Shown here: in pieces, positions 35,705-47,600 of the stretch | Layout of the letters: each line of letters starts with the position of its first letter | Numbering within the stretch: position 1 is the first letter of the stretch | DNA from: Torreya grandis | Taxonomy: Eukaryota; Streptophyta; Pinopsida; Cupressales; Taxaceae | Length of the DNA: 64,000 nt | Reading direction: 5' to 3' | Assembly (NCBI GenBank): GCA_037957365.1 | Contig: JARHVA010008420.1 | Location: 91,001-155,000, forward strand | Made by a program: the position numbers and the translations under genes | Notes under the pieces: generated by a model | What the model was told of the DNA's origin: nothing | Seen by the model: the letters and a program-made list of their open reading frames with translations, nothing else | Databases searched by the model: none

Positions 35705-37609
35705 CTATGAGCCCATCAAAAATGTCCATGAGATTGTCATACTTAAAACTTATAAATATTTCTTCAAGGAATTTTTTTTATGGTAATTATAATTAATGAT
35801 ACATTTATATTTGGCATTTATATTTACTTTGGAACTTCTTCTTTTGAGATCTTCTTTGACACAATTATCCCGTAATAATTTTTTCAGGCATTCTATTGGG
35901 ATAATTATCTCAAGAAAAAAGTTTTAGATAATTTCCCCAAGGAAATTGGTCTTTGTAATTTTTACAAAATAATTAGACCATTTCACTTTCTCTAAAATAA
36001 TTAGGACTTATCTCTTGTGTCCTTATCAAGATAATTATTTTGATCAATATGTGCAAAATAATTTCCCCACAAAAATTAAACTTAGTCTCTTAAAGAATGC
36101 AATTCTTTCAGACTTTTTACTTGGGTAGAATGTTTGGAGGAAATGGACCTCTAGTCCAAAACAAATTTTCTAGAAGAATCTTTTGGGAGCTTTGAACATA
36201 CCCTTCAAAAAAAAATTCAAGGGCACCTACCCTAAAAAATTTCCCTTCAGCCTTTTGGAATGGTCCTTCAATTTTGAAAGTGTCATTCAGACTTATTGAA
36301 GGTGTCCTCTGCATCCCATGAAAGTGCCCTTTGAGAGTTTTGAAAATATCCTTCACTATATATACTTATCCTTTAGAATTTTTGTAGATGCCTTTAGGGA
36401 ATTTTACAAGGGCAAAATGCCCAAATGAAATGATCATTTGAAAATTTTGTAAAGGAAAAATGACCTTTCAAGATTTCTTAAAGTACCTTTGGCAAAAGTA
36501 AATAAGTCATTTAATTCTTTTGGGCCTTTTGTGTGGTCAAAATGGCCAAAGGGAAAGTTCCCTTCAGACTTTTTGCCATTGAAAAAAAGTTTGAAACAAA
36601 TGAAATGGCCCTTTAGAAAAATTTCAAAGGCAAAATGACCCTTTGAAACTACCCTTCGATAATTTTTCAAAGGTAAAATGCCTGAAGGAAATGACCCTTC
36701 AAAAAATTTAGAAAGACAAAATACCCTTTGGAAATACCCTTTAAGAATTTTGTAAAGCAAAATGACCCTTTGAAAGTACCCTTCATTAATTTTTTTGAAG
36801 GAAAAATGCTCGAAGGAAATGACCCTTTTAAAATTTTACAAAGGCAAAATTTCCTTCAATAGTGCCCTTCGAGAATTTTACAAGGGTAAAATTCCCAAAG
36901 GAAATGACCCTTAAAAAATATTTCAAAGGAAAAATACCCTTTGGGAGAGCCCTTCATGAAGTTTGCAAAGGTAAAATGTCCAAAGGAAATGACCCTTCAG
37001 AAATTATAAAAAGGCAAAAGACCCTTGGGGAGTTCCCTTATAGAATTTTTCAAAGGCAAAATGCCTAAAGTAAATAACCCTTCAAATTTTTTGTAAAGGC
37101 AAAAGACCCTTCAATATTTATAGAAGTACCTTTGGCTGAAGCAAATAAGTCCTTATAATTATTTTTGGCTTTTTATGCAGGCAAAATGCCTAAAGAGCAA
37201 GTGCCCTTTAGACTTTTTGCCATAGATAAAATGTTCCAAACAAATGACCCTAAGTGAAATAAACCTTTAGATATTTGCAAAATACTTAGGCCAAAATAGA
37301 TAAGTCATTGAATTCCTTCAAAGCTTTTGTAGCGGAAAAAATGTCTAACATAAATGAGTCTTCATACTTTTTGTTCGAGATAACATACATAAAGACCTAT
37401 TTCTATCTAACATTGTGTTCATGAAAATTTCTAAAAAAGTCTAAGGTAGTTACACACTTCACCAAACAAAGACAAAACAAAGGACATATCCAATTTTTTA
37501 CATGAACTTGACCTTCTAAAATAACACTTGGAAATAGAATTTAGGCTAATGAATTAGGAATTTACATTGGCAATGACCTAATTGCTTTAGTACATTTTGG
37601 GCACTAACA
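35705..37609 (-). repeat. Left LTR, part 2 (after the nested Tat element)
   Basis: It resumes with CTATGAGCCCATC (35705-35709 being the second target duplication) and is collinear with 47190-49005. On the + strand it ends GCACTAACA at 37609. It contains the CCCTT/AAAGG-rich tandem array at 36395-37110. Small open frames such as 36434-36760 on the minus strand come from this repeat and are not genes. Confidence 0.9.
36395..37110. repeat. VNTR-like array inside the left LTR, unit about 85 bp
   Basis: The phrase CAAAGGAAATGACCCTT recurs near 36676, 36808, 36894, 36977 and (diverged) 37062, giving steps of about 83-86 bp apart from one longer step of about 130. Units alternate CCCTTCRA-type and AAAGGCAAAATGCC-type segments, which are partly self-complementary. 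Confidence 0.8.
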
Positions 37610-37896
37610 CTAGTTCTCACTCGAGGATGCATACCCCTTGTAGATGTACAAAGAACCATAAAATATAAGACTAGGTGCCAATTCATTGTGCTATGGAGTC
37701 AAGACTTAGCAACATTTGTAGCAAACATTCATGGAGGCTCTTCAAAACATGGAAAAATTATCAAAAAAAGATCATGAGGATCTAGAAATGAACACACAAC
37801 AAAAAGAATAGAAGAAGAATTATATAAACACTAAAACAATAGAAAGACAAAGAAATAAAACACTATACAATATGGTACATACATTGTAGATGGAAT
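37610..37896 (-). other. 3' untranslated tail and PPT region of the large gypsy element
   Basis: On the minus strand the sequence before the 3' LTR reads CTCGAGTGAGAACTAG and then TGTTAGTGCC. GAGTGAGAA is the only purine-rich candidate for a PPT, and it is weak. No coding sequence is seen. Confidence 0.5.
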
Positions 37897-39230
37897 CAAT
37901 CAAGGAAGTGTTCTAAATGTCTATCATTGATTGGTAGCTCCAGTATTTCATCATCTAGATCTCTTAATAAGAAAGTATGCTCCCTAATCTAGTAATCAAT
38001 GGAATAGGGACCCATCCACTAGGCATCAAACTTGTTATGTTTTCCCTTTTCCTCATTTTTTCTATCCCAAAGTAGAACCATATCACCTACTTGGAAGGTT
38101 CTTGGAGTGACCTTTGTATCAAATATTTTATTTAGCTTATCCTTGAACTTAAGGTGTCTTTTATGAGCCCATCTTTGAGTTTCATCAAGATCAATAATTT
38201 ATTTCACCCTAATTTCATAGTGGTGGATTTTCTCATCTTCCTCTAGTTGATGCATGAGCTAATAAATGGGCAACTATAAATTCTTAGGTAGAAATAATTG
38301 AGCTCCATAAATAAGATCAAATGGGATTCTACCTATAGATCTCTTAGGCATGATCCTATCAACCCATAAAGCAAACTTTAGCTATTCACCCCACTTATTC
38401 TTATTCACTTTCAATGTTCACTTGATGATCTTGAGCAATTTCTTTACTTTATTCAGCATGCCCATTCCCTTAAGGGTTGTAATTTGAAGCATAGGTCAGA
38501 TAAATCCCATATTCTTTACATAATGCCACCAAAGGTTTAGCTTTGAAGCTCCTAGAATTATCAGTAATTATCTTGATAAGCACACCATATTTATAAATAA
38601 TCTAATTTAACAAAAAATCCATGACTACCTAGTGTGTTACTTTCTTTGTGGGGATTGATTTGACCCACTTGGTGAAGTAATCAGTTGCAATTAGGATCCA
38701 TCTATGGCCAACACTTGATGAATCAATGATTTATCCAATGAAATCAATTCCCCATTATCTAAATGGGCCTTTAATCATCACAAGCTTCAAGGAAAGAAAA
38801 CATGAAGCTTAAATCCTCCTAGAAAAATGTTGACACTTCTCACATATTTTGACTATTTGAGTAACATCCTTAAATAGTAATGGCCACCAATAACCAGCTC
38901 TCAAATTTTTATGAGCTATAACTTTAGTTAAAAAATGTCCACCACAAACTCAACTATGGAAGTCTTCAATCAAGATAACAGTCTATTCTTCTAGTATACA
39001 TCATAGGGGAACCCCATTTGGATTCTTTCATGCTAGTCCATCCTCAGTCAAGAGGTAATTTTGGGACACAAGATTAAGAGTTATTCTTTGATTCTTATCC
39101 AAGCCAAGGGGACAGTTCATATTTTTCAAGTAGTAAACAATGTCTCTATACCACGGAGACATGTTAAATTGACTTAAGGAATAATCAACATTAAACAAAA
39201 TATTATTTACCTTAAAATCTTGTAAATTGG
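37897..39230 (-). pseudogene. Integrase remnant of the large gypsy element
   Basis: The minus-strand translation with stops shows the N-terminal zinc region (WVCGGHF, HKNLRAGYWWP, ICEKCQHF at about 38960-38823). The core has WGIDFIG (Asp at 38745-38743), ATDYFTKW, ITDNSRSF (Asp at 38562-38560) and GNGHAE (Glu at 38454-38452, directly followed by TAA), so all three catalytic acids are still readable. Then come LKFALWVDRI, PFDLIYGAQLFLP and a GPY/F-type DAQWMGPYSI, ending HLEHFLD-stop near 37897. No chromodomain is visible. Despite the retained triad, at least six stops make it non-functional. Confidence 0.9.
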
Positions 39231-40600
39231 TTTTATCTATAAGCTTGGCTAGACCCATCCCCCTCACCAACTTGGTGTTATAGACATCCATGTCATACTT
39301 TTATATCTTTTTGACCCACCTGAACCTCTTGTTAGATATATCAATCTAATTCAAAATGCCCTTCACCATGATGTGAGGTATGTAGGCAATGATATTTGAA
39401 CTTAGAATATATGGCTTGAGAATTTTAATAGCCTTTAAAAGATTAAAAGTTCACTTTTCCATGATGGTGTAGTTTAGTTCAAGTCCTTGCATAGCTTTAC
39501 TAAATAAATCTATGGGTTGCTCATTACCTCCCTAATTCTTTTGCAACAAGACAATAGCCAAAGTATTAGATGATGCAAAAGAGAATACCTAGAATGTCTT
39601 TGTGTATAAAGGATTGGCTAAAATAGGGGTAGAATTTAAATCTCCCTTGATGTTTCTAAATGATTGCATGGATTTCTCCTCCCATTTTATGGCTTGTTCT
39701 TTCTTTAACATAGAAGTAATATGTAGATCAGTTTCTAAAAAATTAGACACAAACCTTTTTACAATGTTAATTTATCCAAAGAAAGACTGAATTCCTTTCT
39801 TGGATTATGGGATAGGAACTTTGTCAATGGATTAAACCCTTTTGGGGTCAATCACGACACCATCTTATAACACTATATGTCCCAACAACTTAGCCTTTTA
39901 TACTCCAAAGTGGCACTTCTTGGGATTAAGTGAAATTCCAAACTTCCTGCATCTGATCAACACTTTTTAAAGATGTTCTAAATCTCTCATTTTGGAGCAC
40001 ATAGTAATGTCATCTTGATACACAATAATGAACTAGTTAATTATCTATACAAAATCAATGTCTATAGCTTGTTGGAATGTTACACTAGCATTCATCAACC
40101 CAAAAGGCATCCTCATATATACATAAGTGCCCCAAGGTATTATGGATGTAGTCTTGGAGCTCTCAAATTCTTTGACTACAACCTGGTTGTAACATAAGAA
40201 TCCATCTAATGTGGATAACATTTATAACCCATTAATGCTCTACAATAGATTATCCATATAAGTTAGGGGATAATTGTCTTTTAAAGAAGATTTGTTTAGA
40301 TTTTTTAAATCCACACATAAACATATATCACCATTTTTATTCCTTACAGGGACTAAATTCACCACCCATGATGAATACCTGATAGATTGAATGATAGCGT
40401 CATCCCTTAACTTCTTAAATTTATCTCGCATCTTGGTGGCCAAGATGGGGTTAATGGGTCTCTTTTCTACCTAAAATGTTTGTTATCAGGATGCAATGGG
40501 ATGACATGCTAGAATAAGTCTTCCCTATACACTTTTAGCTTATAATAGGACCACGCTTGGCAATCTTGATACTTCCTTAGTATTTGCATGTAAATTTTTT
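39231..40600 (-). pseudogene. Reverse transcriptase-RNase H remnant of the large gypsy element
   Basis: From 40600 downward the minus strand shows HVIPLHPDNK, then the best open segment (40443-40240) with SSWVVNLVPVRNKNGD, CVDLKNLNKSSLKDNYPL. It continues with TLDGFLCYNQV, MRMPFGLMNASVTFQ, the catalytic VYQDDI (YQDD at 40020-40009), FGISLNPKKCHFGV and the connection. RNase H follows from about 39600: VFSFASSNT, PIDLFSKAMQGLELNYTIMEK and a TKLVRGMGLAKL end at about 39250. The same product exists in the + copy at 63230-64000. The polymerase Asp pair is intact here but the frame has many stops. Confidence 0.9.
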
Positions 40601-41029
40601 TATTTGCTACACTCAGGTGAGTACCCATCCAAACCTTAGGTTTTCATGAGAAGACAAGTTGTATTCAGTTACATCCTTTGAGATGAACAAGTCTCTCAAC
40701 TTGATTTTATTTATTCCATCAAAATATGCTTCTAAGCTAGCCAAACCTCTTGGGATAGTGTTTATCTTCAACTAAATGATGTCTTTCCCAAACGAGATGT
40801 CTTTCCCATCATTGACCTAAACCATATATTCTAAGTCTATGAGATAATCATGGAACTCAACCTCATAGTTTAGAAACTTTTTAATATTTTCATCATCATT
40901 AAAGACCTACCAAATATGAATATTATCTAAGATTTAAATCCTTATAATTAATTCCACTTGATACTAATAGTGAGGCTACATATTTACAATGTCAAATTGA
41001 GCACCTATCCCTGCAAGTCTTTCAACTTC

Positions 41030-41400
41030 TTGATTGAAACTTATGTCATGATAACACAAATTGAATGCATAAAAAAAGTTCAATCAAATCCCAGATAATA
41101 TTTTGATTCTATTTCAACCTTTTACTCTTTTTGGTAAAAGCACTATAGACTTGCTTTACCACTAACTAGGAATTGCCTTTAAAAATCAATCATTTGATTC
41201 TATATTCATAGGTAATCCTTAGACCAAGTAAGAATGTCTCATACTCAGAAGTATTTTTAGTGCACTCAAAAAAAATATGAATTAGAAAACATGAATCATT
41301 TACCATTAGGGGCAGAGAAGACAAACCCAACTCCATTTTTGAGATTAGATCAAGCCCCATCAAAGCACATCTTTTGAACTACATTTTCTTTATAGAGCTC
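41030..41400 (-). pseudogene. RNase H-like domain located between protease and RT
   Basis: The minus-strand translation gives MCFDGA and NGVGFVFSAPNGK, the start of an RNase H fold with its first Asp kept, followed by degraded sequence. The + copy at 62490-62880 is clearer and includes NNTTKYEALLLGL and LVVKENYKIVVKQV. The domain therefore lies upstream of RT, in addition to the RNase H that follows RT. In the nested Tat element the extra RNase H is downstream of RT instead. Confidence 0.72.
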
Positions 41401-41579
41401 ATCAAGAACAACAAGTTGTTTGTTAACATCAACATTTCAAACAAAGTTTCCAAGCTCAATATATATGTATAACACTTAATTGAGAGCATGATTTGGATCT
41501 TCAATCACATGTATCATATTTGAATCTCTATAAAGTCTAACCATCATACACTCTAAAGGAATTATGGTGTAAAAAAGGT

Positions 41580-41940
41580 CCATCTGGACACTTCTACCCA
41601 TCTTGGCAGCCTATTTGTATGACAACAACATCCCCCATTTAGGTGGGTAGTCTAAAATTACCACATCCATGTTTAGGTATTTACTAGGGTGAACTACCAA
41701 CTAAACCACCATCCCCTTAACTTTTCCAACAACTGGAACCTCTCATGATTCCATGTCATAACACTTATAAAAGGCTGATGTGATCTTCACTCTAAGCTCA
41801 TTAAAGACACCCAAGGGTATCACATTATAATAATTTCTAGAATCAAACATGTAGTTGTGAACAACTAGAACATTGATTAGTAGATTCATATAAAAAGGAT
41901 CCATATTTAGCTGACTCTCCATTAGTGCAACCCCCAAGTA
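41580..41940 (-). pseudogene. Aspartic protease remnant of the large gypsy element
   Basis: The open segment 41937-41743 shows DPFYMNLLINVLVVHNYMFD followed by SRNYYNVIPLGVFNELRVKI. The active-site loop reads DSRN, against DSGA in the + copy at 62043-62054. Beyond a stop it continues VPVVGKVKG, VVHPSKYLNMDVVILDYPP and KWGMLLSYK (the usual position of the GMLLGR end), finishing with FYTIIPLE. The homologue at 61975-62330 confirms the assignment. Inactive. Confidence 0.85.
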
Positions 41941-42996
41941 GACCTCTAGAGTAGGTTCAAAACCCTCTTTTGATTATTCATCTTCTTCTAGGGGTGATTA
42001 TGGCAACTCAACTTAATTTGTAGCTAACCTTTCACCAAATTCTAAATATTCACACGCCCTCTTCTTGTGTTCAATTATTCACAATAACTCAATAAGTGGT
42101 AAAATTATCTTTAATTAAATCATCATTTGAGTCATGTCACACACACTATACTAAGGAAGAGGCATATTTGGTGGAAGGTTAATGATATCTTTAGATATAA
42201 TATAGTCACTAAAGATTTAAAGTGGAGGAGGTTGAGGTGGATTTGGAAATTTGACAACAACCTTTAAAGGTAGATTTTTCTTAATCTCATTTGAACCATT
42301 AGGGATGCTAGACAATATAGGCATTCTATTACCCCTAGTAGGAACAACTATAGGCTTAGTATTCTAGGCTATAGGTGTTATATTGGAAGCTTCTAGAATT
42401 GATATAACTTTCTTTTCTTCCTTGCTTTCATTCTCTACCTTTGAATTTGTAGGGATAAATTCTTGAGGACTAACACTTGGTTTCTTACTTCTCAAGTTGT
42501 ATTCCTTCTTTTGGGCAACTACTATAGTAATTAGTAGCTGCCTATCCTCAACTGATGGAAATTACCTAAGATATTTCTTGATCATCATAGAGTACAAGAT
42601 ATCAAAATCATGTATGGGAAATTCATATGATTGTACCACATTGACATCACAAGTAAAATCAAACTTTGGGACACTCTCCTCTTTAGCAACACTGCAAAAC
42701 TGATCATCCATAGTATTAGTCCATAACTATATAGAGGTAGTCCATTCATCTTAAGGTCTTTGACAATCAAAGATAAAAATCTCATAGTTAGATGATGAAT
42801 ATTTAGGTTCATCCAGATCTTCATTAAGTTGCTCAGTAGTATCACATGGAGGGTGTGAAAAGAAGCATTTGTTACACCAATCAATGTCTAAATATGAATT
42901 TATAAAATTTATCATAGCATTCAAAGGATCATGCACCTCCTTTAAATCCCCTCTATTTTTCTTTCTCTCTATCCTATCTTCATGTATAGGAATCTT
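41941..42996 (-). pseudogene. Gag-protease linker with a C-x2-C-x3-H-x2-C motif
   Basis: This region is partly open in the gag frame. A compact cysteine/histidine motif, C-x2-C-x3-H-x2-C, sits at 42876-42844 in the context DWCNKCFFSHPPCDTT. The same motif, with the first Cys changed to Tyr, is in the + copy at 61022-61054. It could be a variant retroviral zinc knuckle, but the spacing is unusual. The remainder is acidic and Lys/Pro-rich low-complexity linker with no known domain. Confidence 0.6.
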
Positions 42997-44200
42997 TCAT
43001 CTATCATTATCTCTATGGTGGAAATCAGACCCCCTTTGTGTGTGATTCAGATTGGGAGCCTTATCATAGTTGGTAGACACTTGAGGGACCCCTGTTTCAG
43101 CTCTAGCCAAATTATACAACATTTCTTTGATAGTAGAGGCCAAATTTTTTATAGTTTCCTCCAAGTTGGTTGTCTTTATGGGTTGTGTCTTTTCCAAATT
43201 GAGCAGCTTCACATCAGCCCTCTTATTTAAGGGATTTACCATAGCCATGATATTGTTCTCAATGTAAATGGCCATATTTAATGCCAATCACAAGTCAGTG
43301 GGAGCCTTGTCACTTAATAAATATGCAACCTTCTTATCAAAGGCATCATAGTATTTTATCAATCATGATGTGTCGATAGGCCTAATGTTTTTGGACAGCT
43401 ACATTATGGTCTTATTGAACCATGTTTTAAATTCCTACACACACTCAATAAGATTCTTCTTAATATTTTCAAATTTTATAAAGAGAAACCTTGGATCAAT
43501 CCTAGCACCATACTAAATTCTAAAGACATTTTGCATCTATTCTCATGAATTAATGCATCTAGTGGGAAGGGAATTAAACCATTCATAATCATCTTCCTCT
43601 AGAATGTGTATAAAAAACTTGATGAACACATCCTCATACTCAATCTCATAATGTTTTATGATATTCTAAAATTCTCTCAAATGCCAATCACTACTCACTA
43701 CATTGTTTCCTTAAAAAATTTGGGAGGCATTTCCTAACTTCATGTGGAATCTAATTAGGATAGCCTTCCATCTCATCAAAATTGATAGGTCTAAACCTAG
43801 GAATTATAAATGTAGGATGTACATTCTCCTCTTGGTCACTATGCCTCAATATTAGTTCAATAAGATGTTTAAGAACAAATTTTAAAGGGATATTAGGAGG
43901 TGAATGAGGTGGACTTAGTGGATCAGCCCTAAGAGGGGATTCAATTGGTTGAGAAGGAGCTAGAAAATAAACATGACTATGTGTTTTAGAATTAGTATAA
44001 GAGCTATGATAGTCCTCAATGATCGGGGGTTAATAAAGATTTAAAGTTTGTTAGGATCTTAAAGGTCTTGATTAACTAAACTTTTCCCTTCAATAGGCCT
44101 CCAAACTTGTCCCCTTCTTCTTTGAGGAAGACATAAGGGTGGAAAAGGTCTCTTTAATGGGTCACCTTTAAAAGATGATCTCAGTCCTTTTATCTATGAA
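42997..44200 (-). pseudogene. Gag remnant of the large gypsy element
   Basis: The minus strand starts near 44190 with KGDPLKRP-type N-terminal sequence, passes through FRPINFDEMEGYP, then a capsid core with HYEIEYEDVFIKFFIHILEE and YEWFNSLPTRCIN, and a later segment RFLFIKFENIKK. The last open part (43287-42997) is Lys/Asn-rich, with NLEETIKNLASTIKEML, likely helical. The same order is found on the + strand at 59825-60900. Multiple stops. Confidence 0.82.
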
Positions 44201-44642
44201 AATAAGAAGATACTCAAAACTGAAAGTTATAAAATATTCATAATAGGCACCAATCTTTCTTGAAACTAGAAATATAACTAGAGTCACCACTAGAATCAAA
44301 CTTGTAAAATAGAACATTTTACAAACTATTCTGATATAGACAAAAAATAGACTTGTTAAATCTAAATGAGATAGAGAACAAGGACACTAAAATTTTCAAA
44401 ATAATGACCAAAAGGGATAAAAAACCTTTCAACATGAAATATTAATAGTTATTTGTAATATATTTGACATAAGTCAAATTTTCAAACCTTAAAAACTTCT
44501 TGGCATGTCCCTAATGGAGTGTTATGATGTTGACCATCAAGATAGTTAGATCAATGTAGTAACAATAGATAAATTCACAAGGTGAAGTACTCATAGCTCT
44601 CGACAAGAATTATTAACATAAGTGACCAAAAGTTTAATTTAG
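44201..44642 (-). other. 5' leader of the large gypsy element
   Basis: Untranslated sequence between the PBS and the gag start, AT-rich, with no motif recognised. It is alignable in part with 59373-59824 on the + strand, for example the segment with CTAGTTTCAAGAAAGATTGG. Confidence 0.6.
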
Positions 44643-44660
44643 TCCTTAAAAATGGTGCTA
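44643..44660 (-). other. Decayed primer binding site
   Basis: On the minus strand TAGCACCATTTTTAAGGA lies 6 nt after the 5' LTR end. It resembles TGGCGCCGTTGCCGGGGA, the plant tRNA-Asp complement used by Athila-type elements, with most changes being G to A or C to T. The + copy has TGGCACCATTTTTATGGA at 59355-59372. Confidence 0.65.
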
Positions 44661-44666
44661 GTAAAG

Positions 44667-47600
44667 TGTTGGTTCCTAGTTAAATACCTCTCAAATTTGA
44701 CTTTACAGACTTTAAAAAAATGGCAAATAATTATGAGAAACTTGCTAGAAGGGTAGTGTAGCTAGGGAAGGGTTTGGCTTCAAGAACGGACCAAACTAGA
44801 GAAAATAATTGAAAGACACCTATAAAGGGTATGGTTATCTTCTTGCTACTTTTGGCTCTACCTGAATAAGGTGAGATAACCTATGGGGTATCTTGCTCTC
44901 ATGGAGGGATTTCAGAATTAAAACTCTATGGGGATTTCTTGGCACAAGGAAAAAATATGATGAGAAGATAACCAAGTTTACACACTTCATCCTAAAGGGT
45001 TATCACATGAAATGCACAAATAATGTCTATTATATGCAAGCTACTAAAGATAGATGAAACTATGATTGTAATCTTCATTTTGAAGAATCTTCAATAACAA
45101 AGGGAATAAATGAAATAATATAATGCTAGGATTTAAAGCACAAACTAAAAACACATTTCAAATATAAAAAATATTATGCATTTTTAAGGCAAGTAACACT
45201 TATGGTATTCAATAGAGCATGTTATTTTTAGGGTAGGATATGGTAAGAAAATTTTATATTTAATTATAAAATAGAGGGTGGCATGATAGTGGCTTCCAAA
45301 CAATAAATTATCTGGTAAAAGTTCATGACAATGTTCCTTAGTAAAAATGTAGAAGACACTTCAAATATAAGACAATGATAAATACCAAATGATCCCTGAG
45401 AGACCGAGATATACAATAAAACTAGAACCTCAAATACTTTCTCCTGCTAGATCCATGAACCCAAGGAGTCTTTAAAAGGTTTTCAATAATGTACCCCCAA
45501 GTATAATTATAGAAATGGATTTATAACCTAATTACATGATTAGAATGACAATTAGTAATGAATATAAACTCAAATATCCAATCAAAAAATATTTAAAACA
45601 TATTATTGCATTTCGTTAATAGGATATAACAAGAACCACAAATATTTTCCACAAACTAGGAAAGAAATATTACAAACATCAATACTTTAGAATGCTACCA
45701 TGGGTAAAAGCATAGTGAAATTGTTATTTTGACAAAGGATAGATGAAAATATTCTCAAAACTTGTTAATGGTTATATAGATGCAACCACCTTAGCAAGGG
45801 AGATAAAGTCTTCACACAATAATTGATCCCAAAAAAATTCTATAGAACCTAGACTTAAAAAAAGAGGATGCCTAAAATGACCTATATCAACCAAAAACTA
45901 ACAATAAACCTAAAATATAAGACAAGCCTCTATTTATACATTTCTTAATCCTTCTCAAATCTGGACCTATAGGTTGCAATTTTCAAAATTATAGAATAAT
46001 CCTTAAATTTTGATAAGATGCTCCTAGCTAGACAATATTCCTTGTCATGCCTAAAATATTCATCCACTTGTAAGTAAGGAATCATTATTGGAACTGGCTT
46101 TGCAATGAATGATGAGGACTCATAAGTACCTAGAGTATATCATTTGATGTTTTGGATAAAAATGTCTTTCACACAAGCTTGAAAGGAGGATATTTGTTTG
46201 AGGAAACAAATAAATTTTGTCCTCATGTGCAACATATTTGGAAATGATTTCTTGTTACTCAATTTCAAATCATGGATATTTTTGGACATGAAATATCATC
46301 TTTGTGTATGCCAAAGAAAACCCATTACCTATAATGATGGCTTAGGAGTTGATCTGATTATGAATTGAAATAGGAAATAATCCACTATCATGATTTGGAT
46401 TTATTCATTCTAGAATAGCTTTTGGATCCTTTTCTATGCTTTACTCATTACCACATCCATGAAAAAGCCATTAATTTTAACTTTAACCTAGACACTTATC
46501 ATTTCCTCATGAAATCTAAGCCCTTTTTAAAATAAACCTCAATTCACACCATCAAATATTCCTTTCTTGAGTAAACACAAGTCATATATCTTTACATGAG
46601 ATGCTTCAAGATCTAATTCATGTCAAGTAGTTGTTCCTGTTGACATTTTTGTGTTTACCCATGGGACCCCTAGATTTTCAACTTTGGCTATGCACTATCA
46701 GATCTAGCTAGGGGAGAAAATATACTCCATTAGATCATGATCTGAGGGGTGGAGTGTCATTGGATAATACTTTTTACTTGACTCTGAGGATATGCCACTT
46801 GGTAGCCTCACGGTCTTCTTATGTACCTTGAAAATAATGGGTCCTCCTTTGAACATGATTATAAATCACGGACATGTTTTTATTGATCTTGGGTCCTATT
46901 TAACAGTCAACTACTAGATCATACCATCAGATCTTCATAGCATGCTCAAAATTTAAAACATGCCTTGTGAGCTCAATAATTAGTAACCTCATGGGATTCT
47001 TGAGTTGTTTTGAATTTTTATCTTTGATCATGCACCATGGGATCATCCCACTCTAAGAGAATGCATGTCATTAGATTTGGATCCATTTTAAAATAAATGG
47101 CTACTTCATAGGGTCTAAAGTTGATGCTTGTATGACCATAATGGACATTCAAATCCCAATGGCTAGTCCCTGTAGCTTAAAGTTAATGTTTGTGAGCCCA
47201 TCTAAAATGTCCACAAGATCATCATACCTACAACTTATAAATATTTCTTTGAGTAATTTGTTCCATGGAAATTTTAATCAATAGGATATTTGTCTTTGGA
47301 ATTTCTATTTAATTTGACACTTATTCTTGTGGGCTCTTATTTGACACAATTATCCCATAATAGTGTTTTTAATCATTCTATTGGGATGATTATCTCAAGT
47401 AAAATGTCTAAGATAATTTCCCTGAGGAAATTGGTCTTTGTAATTTTTCTAAAAGAATTGGACCATTGCAATTTCATTGAAAGAATTGGGACTTATATTT
47501 TATGCCTTTATTGGGACAATTATTTTGGATAATTTTTTTGAAACAATTTCCCTATAGAAATTGAACTTGGTCTCCTAAAAAATTAAATTCCTTCAAAATT

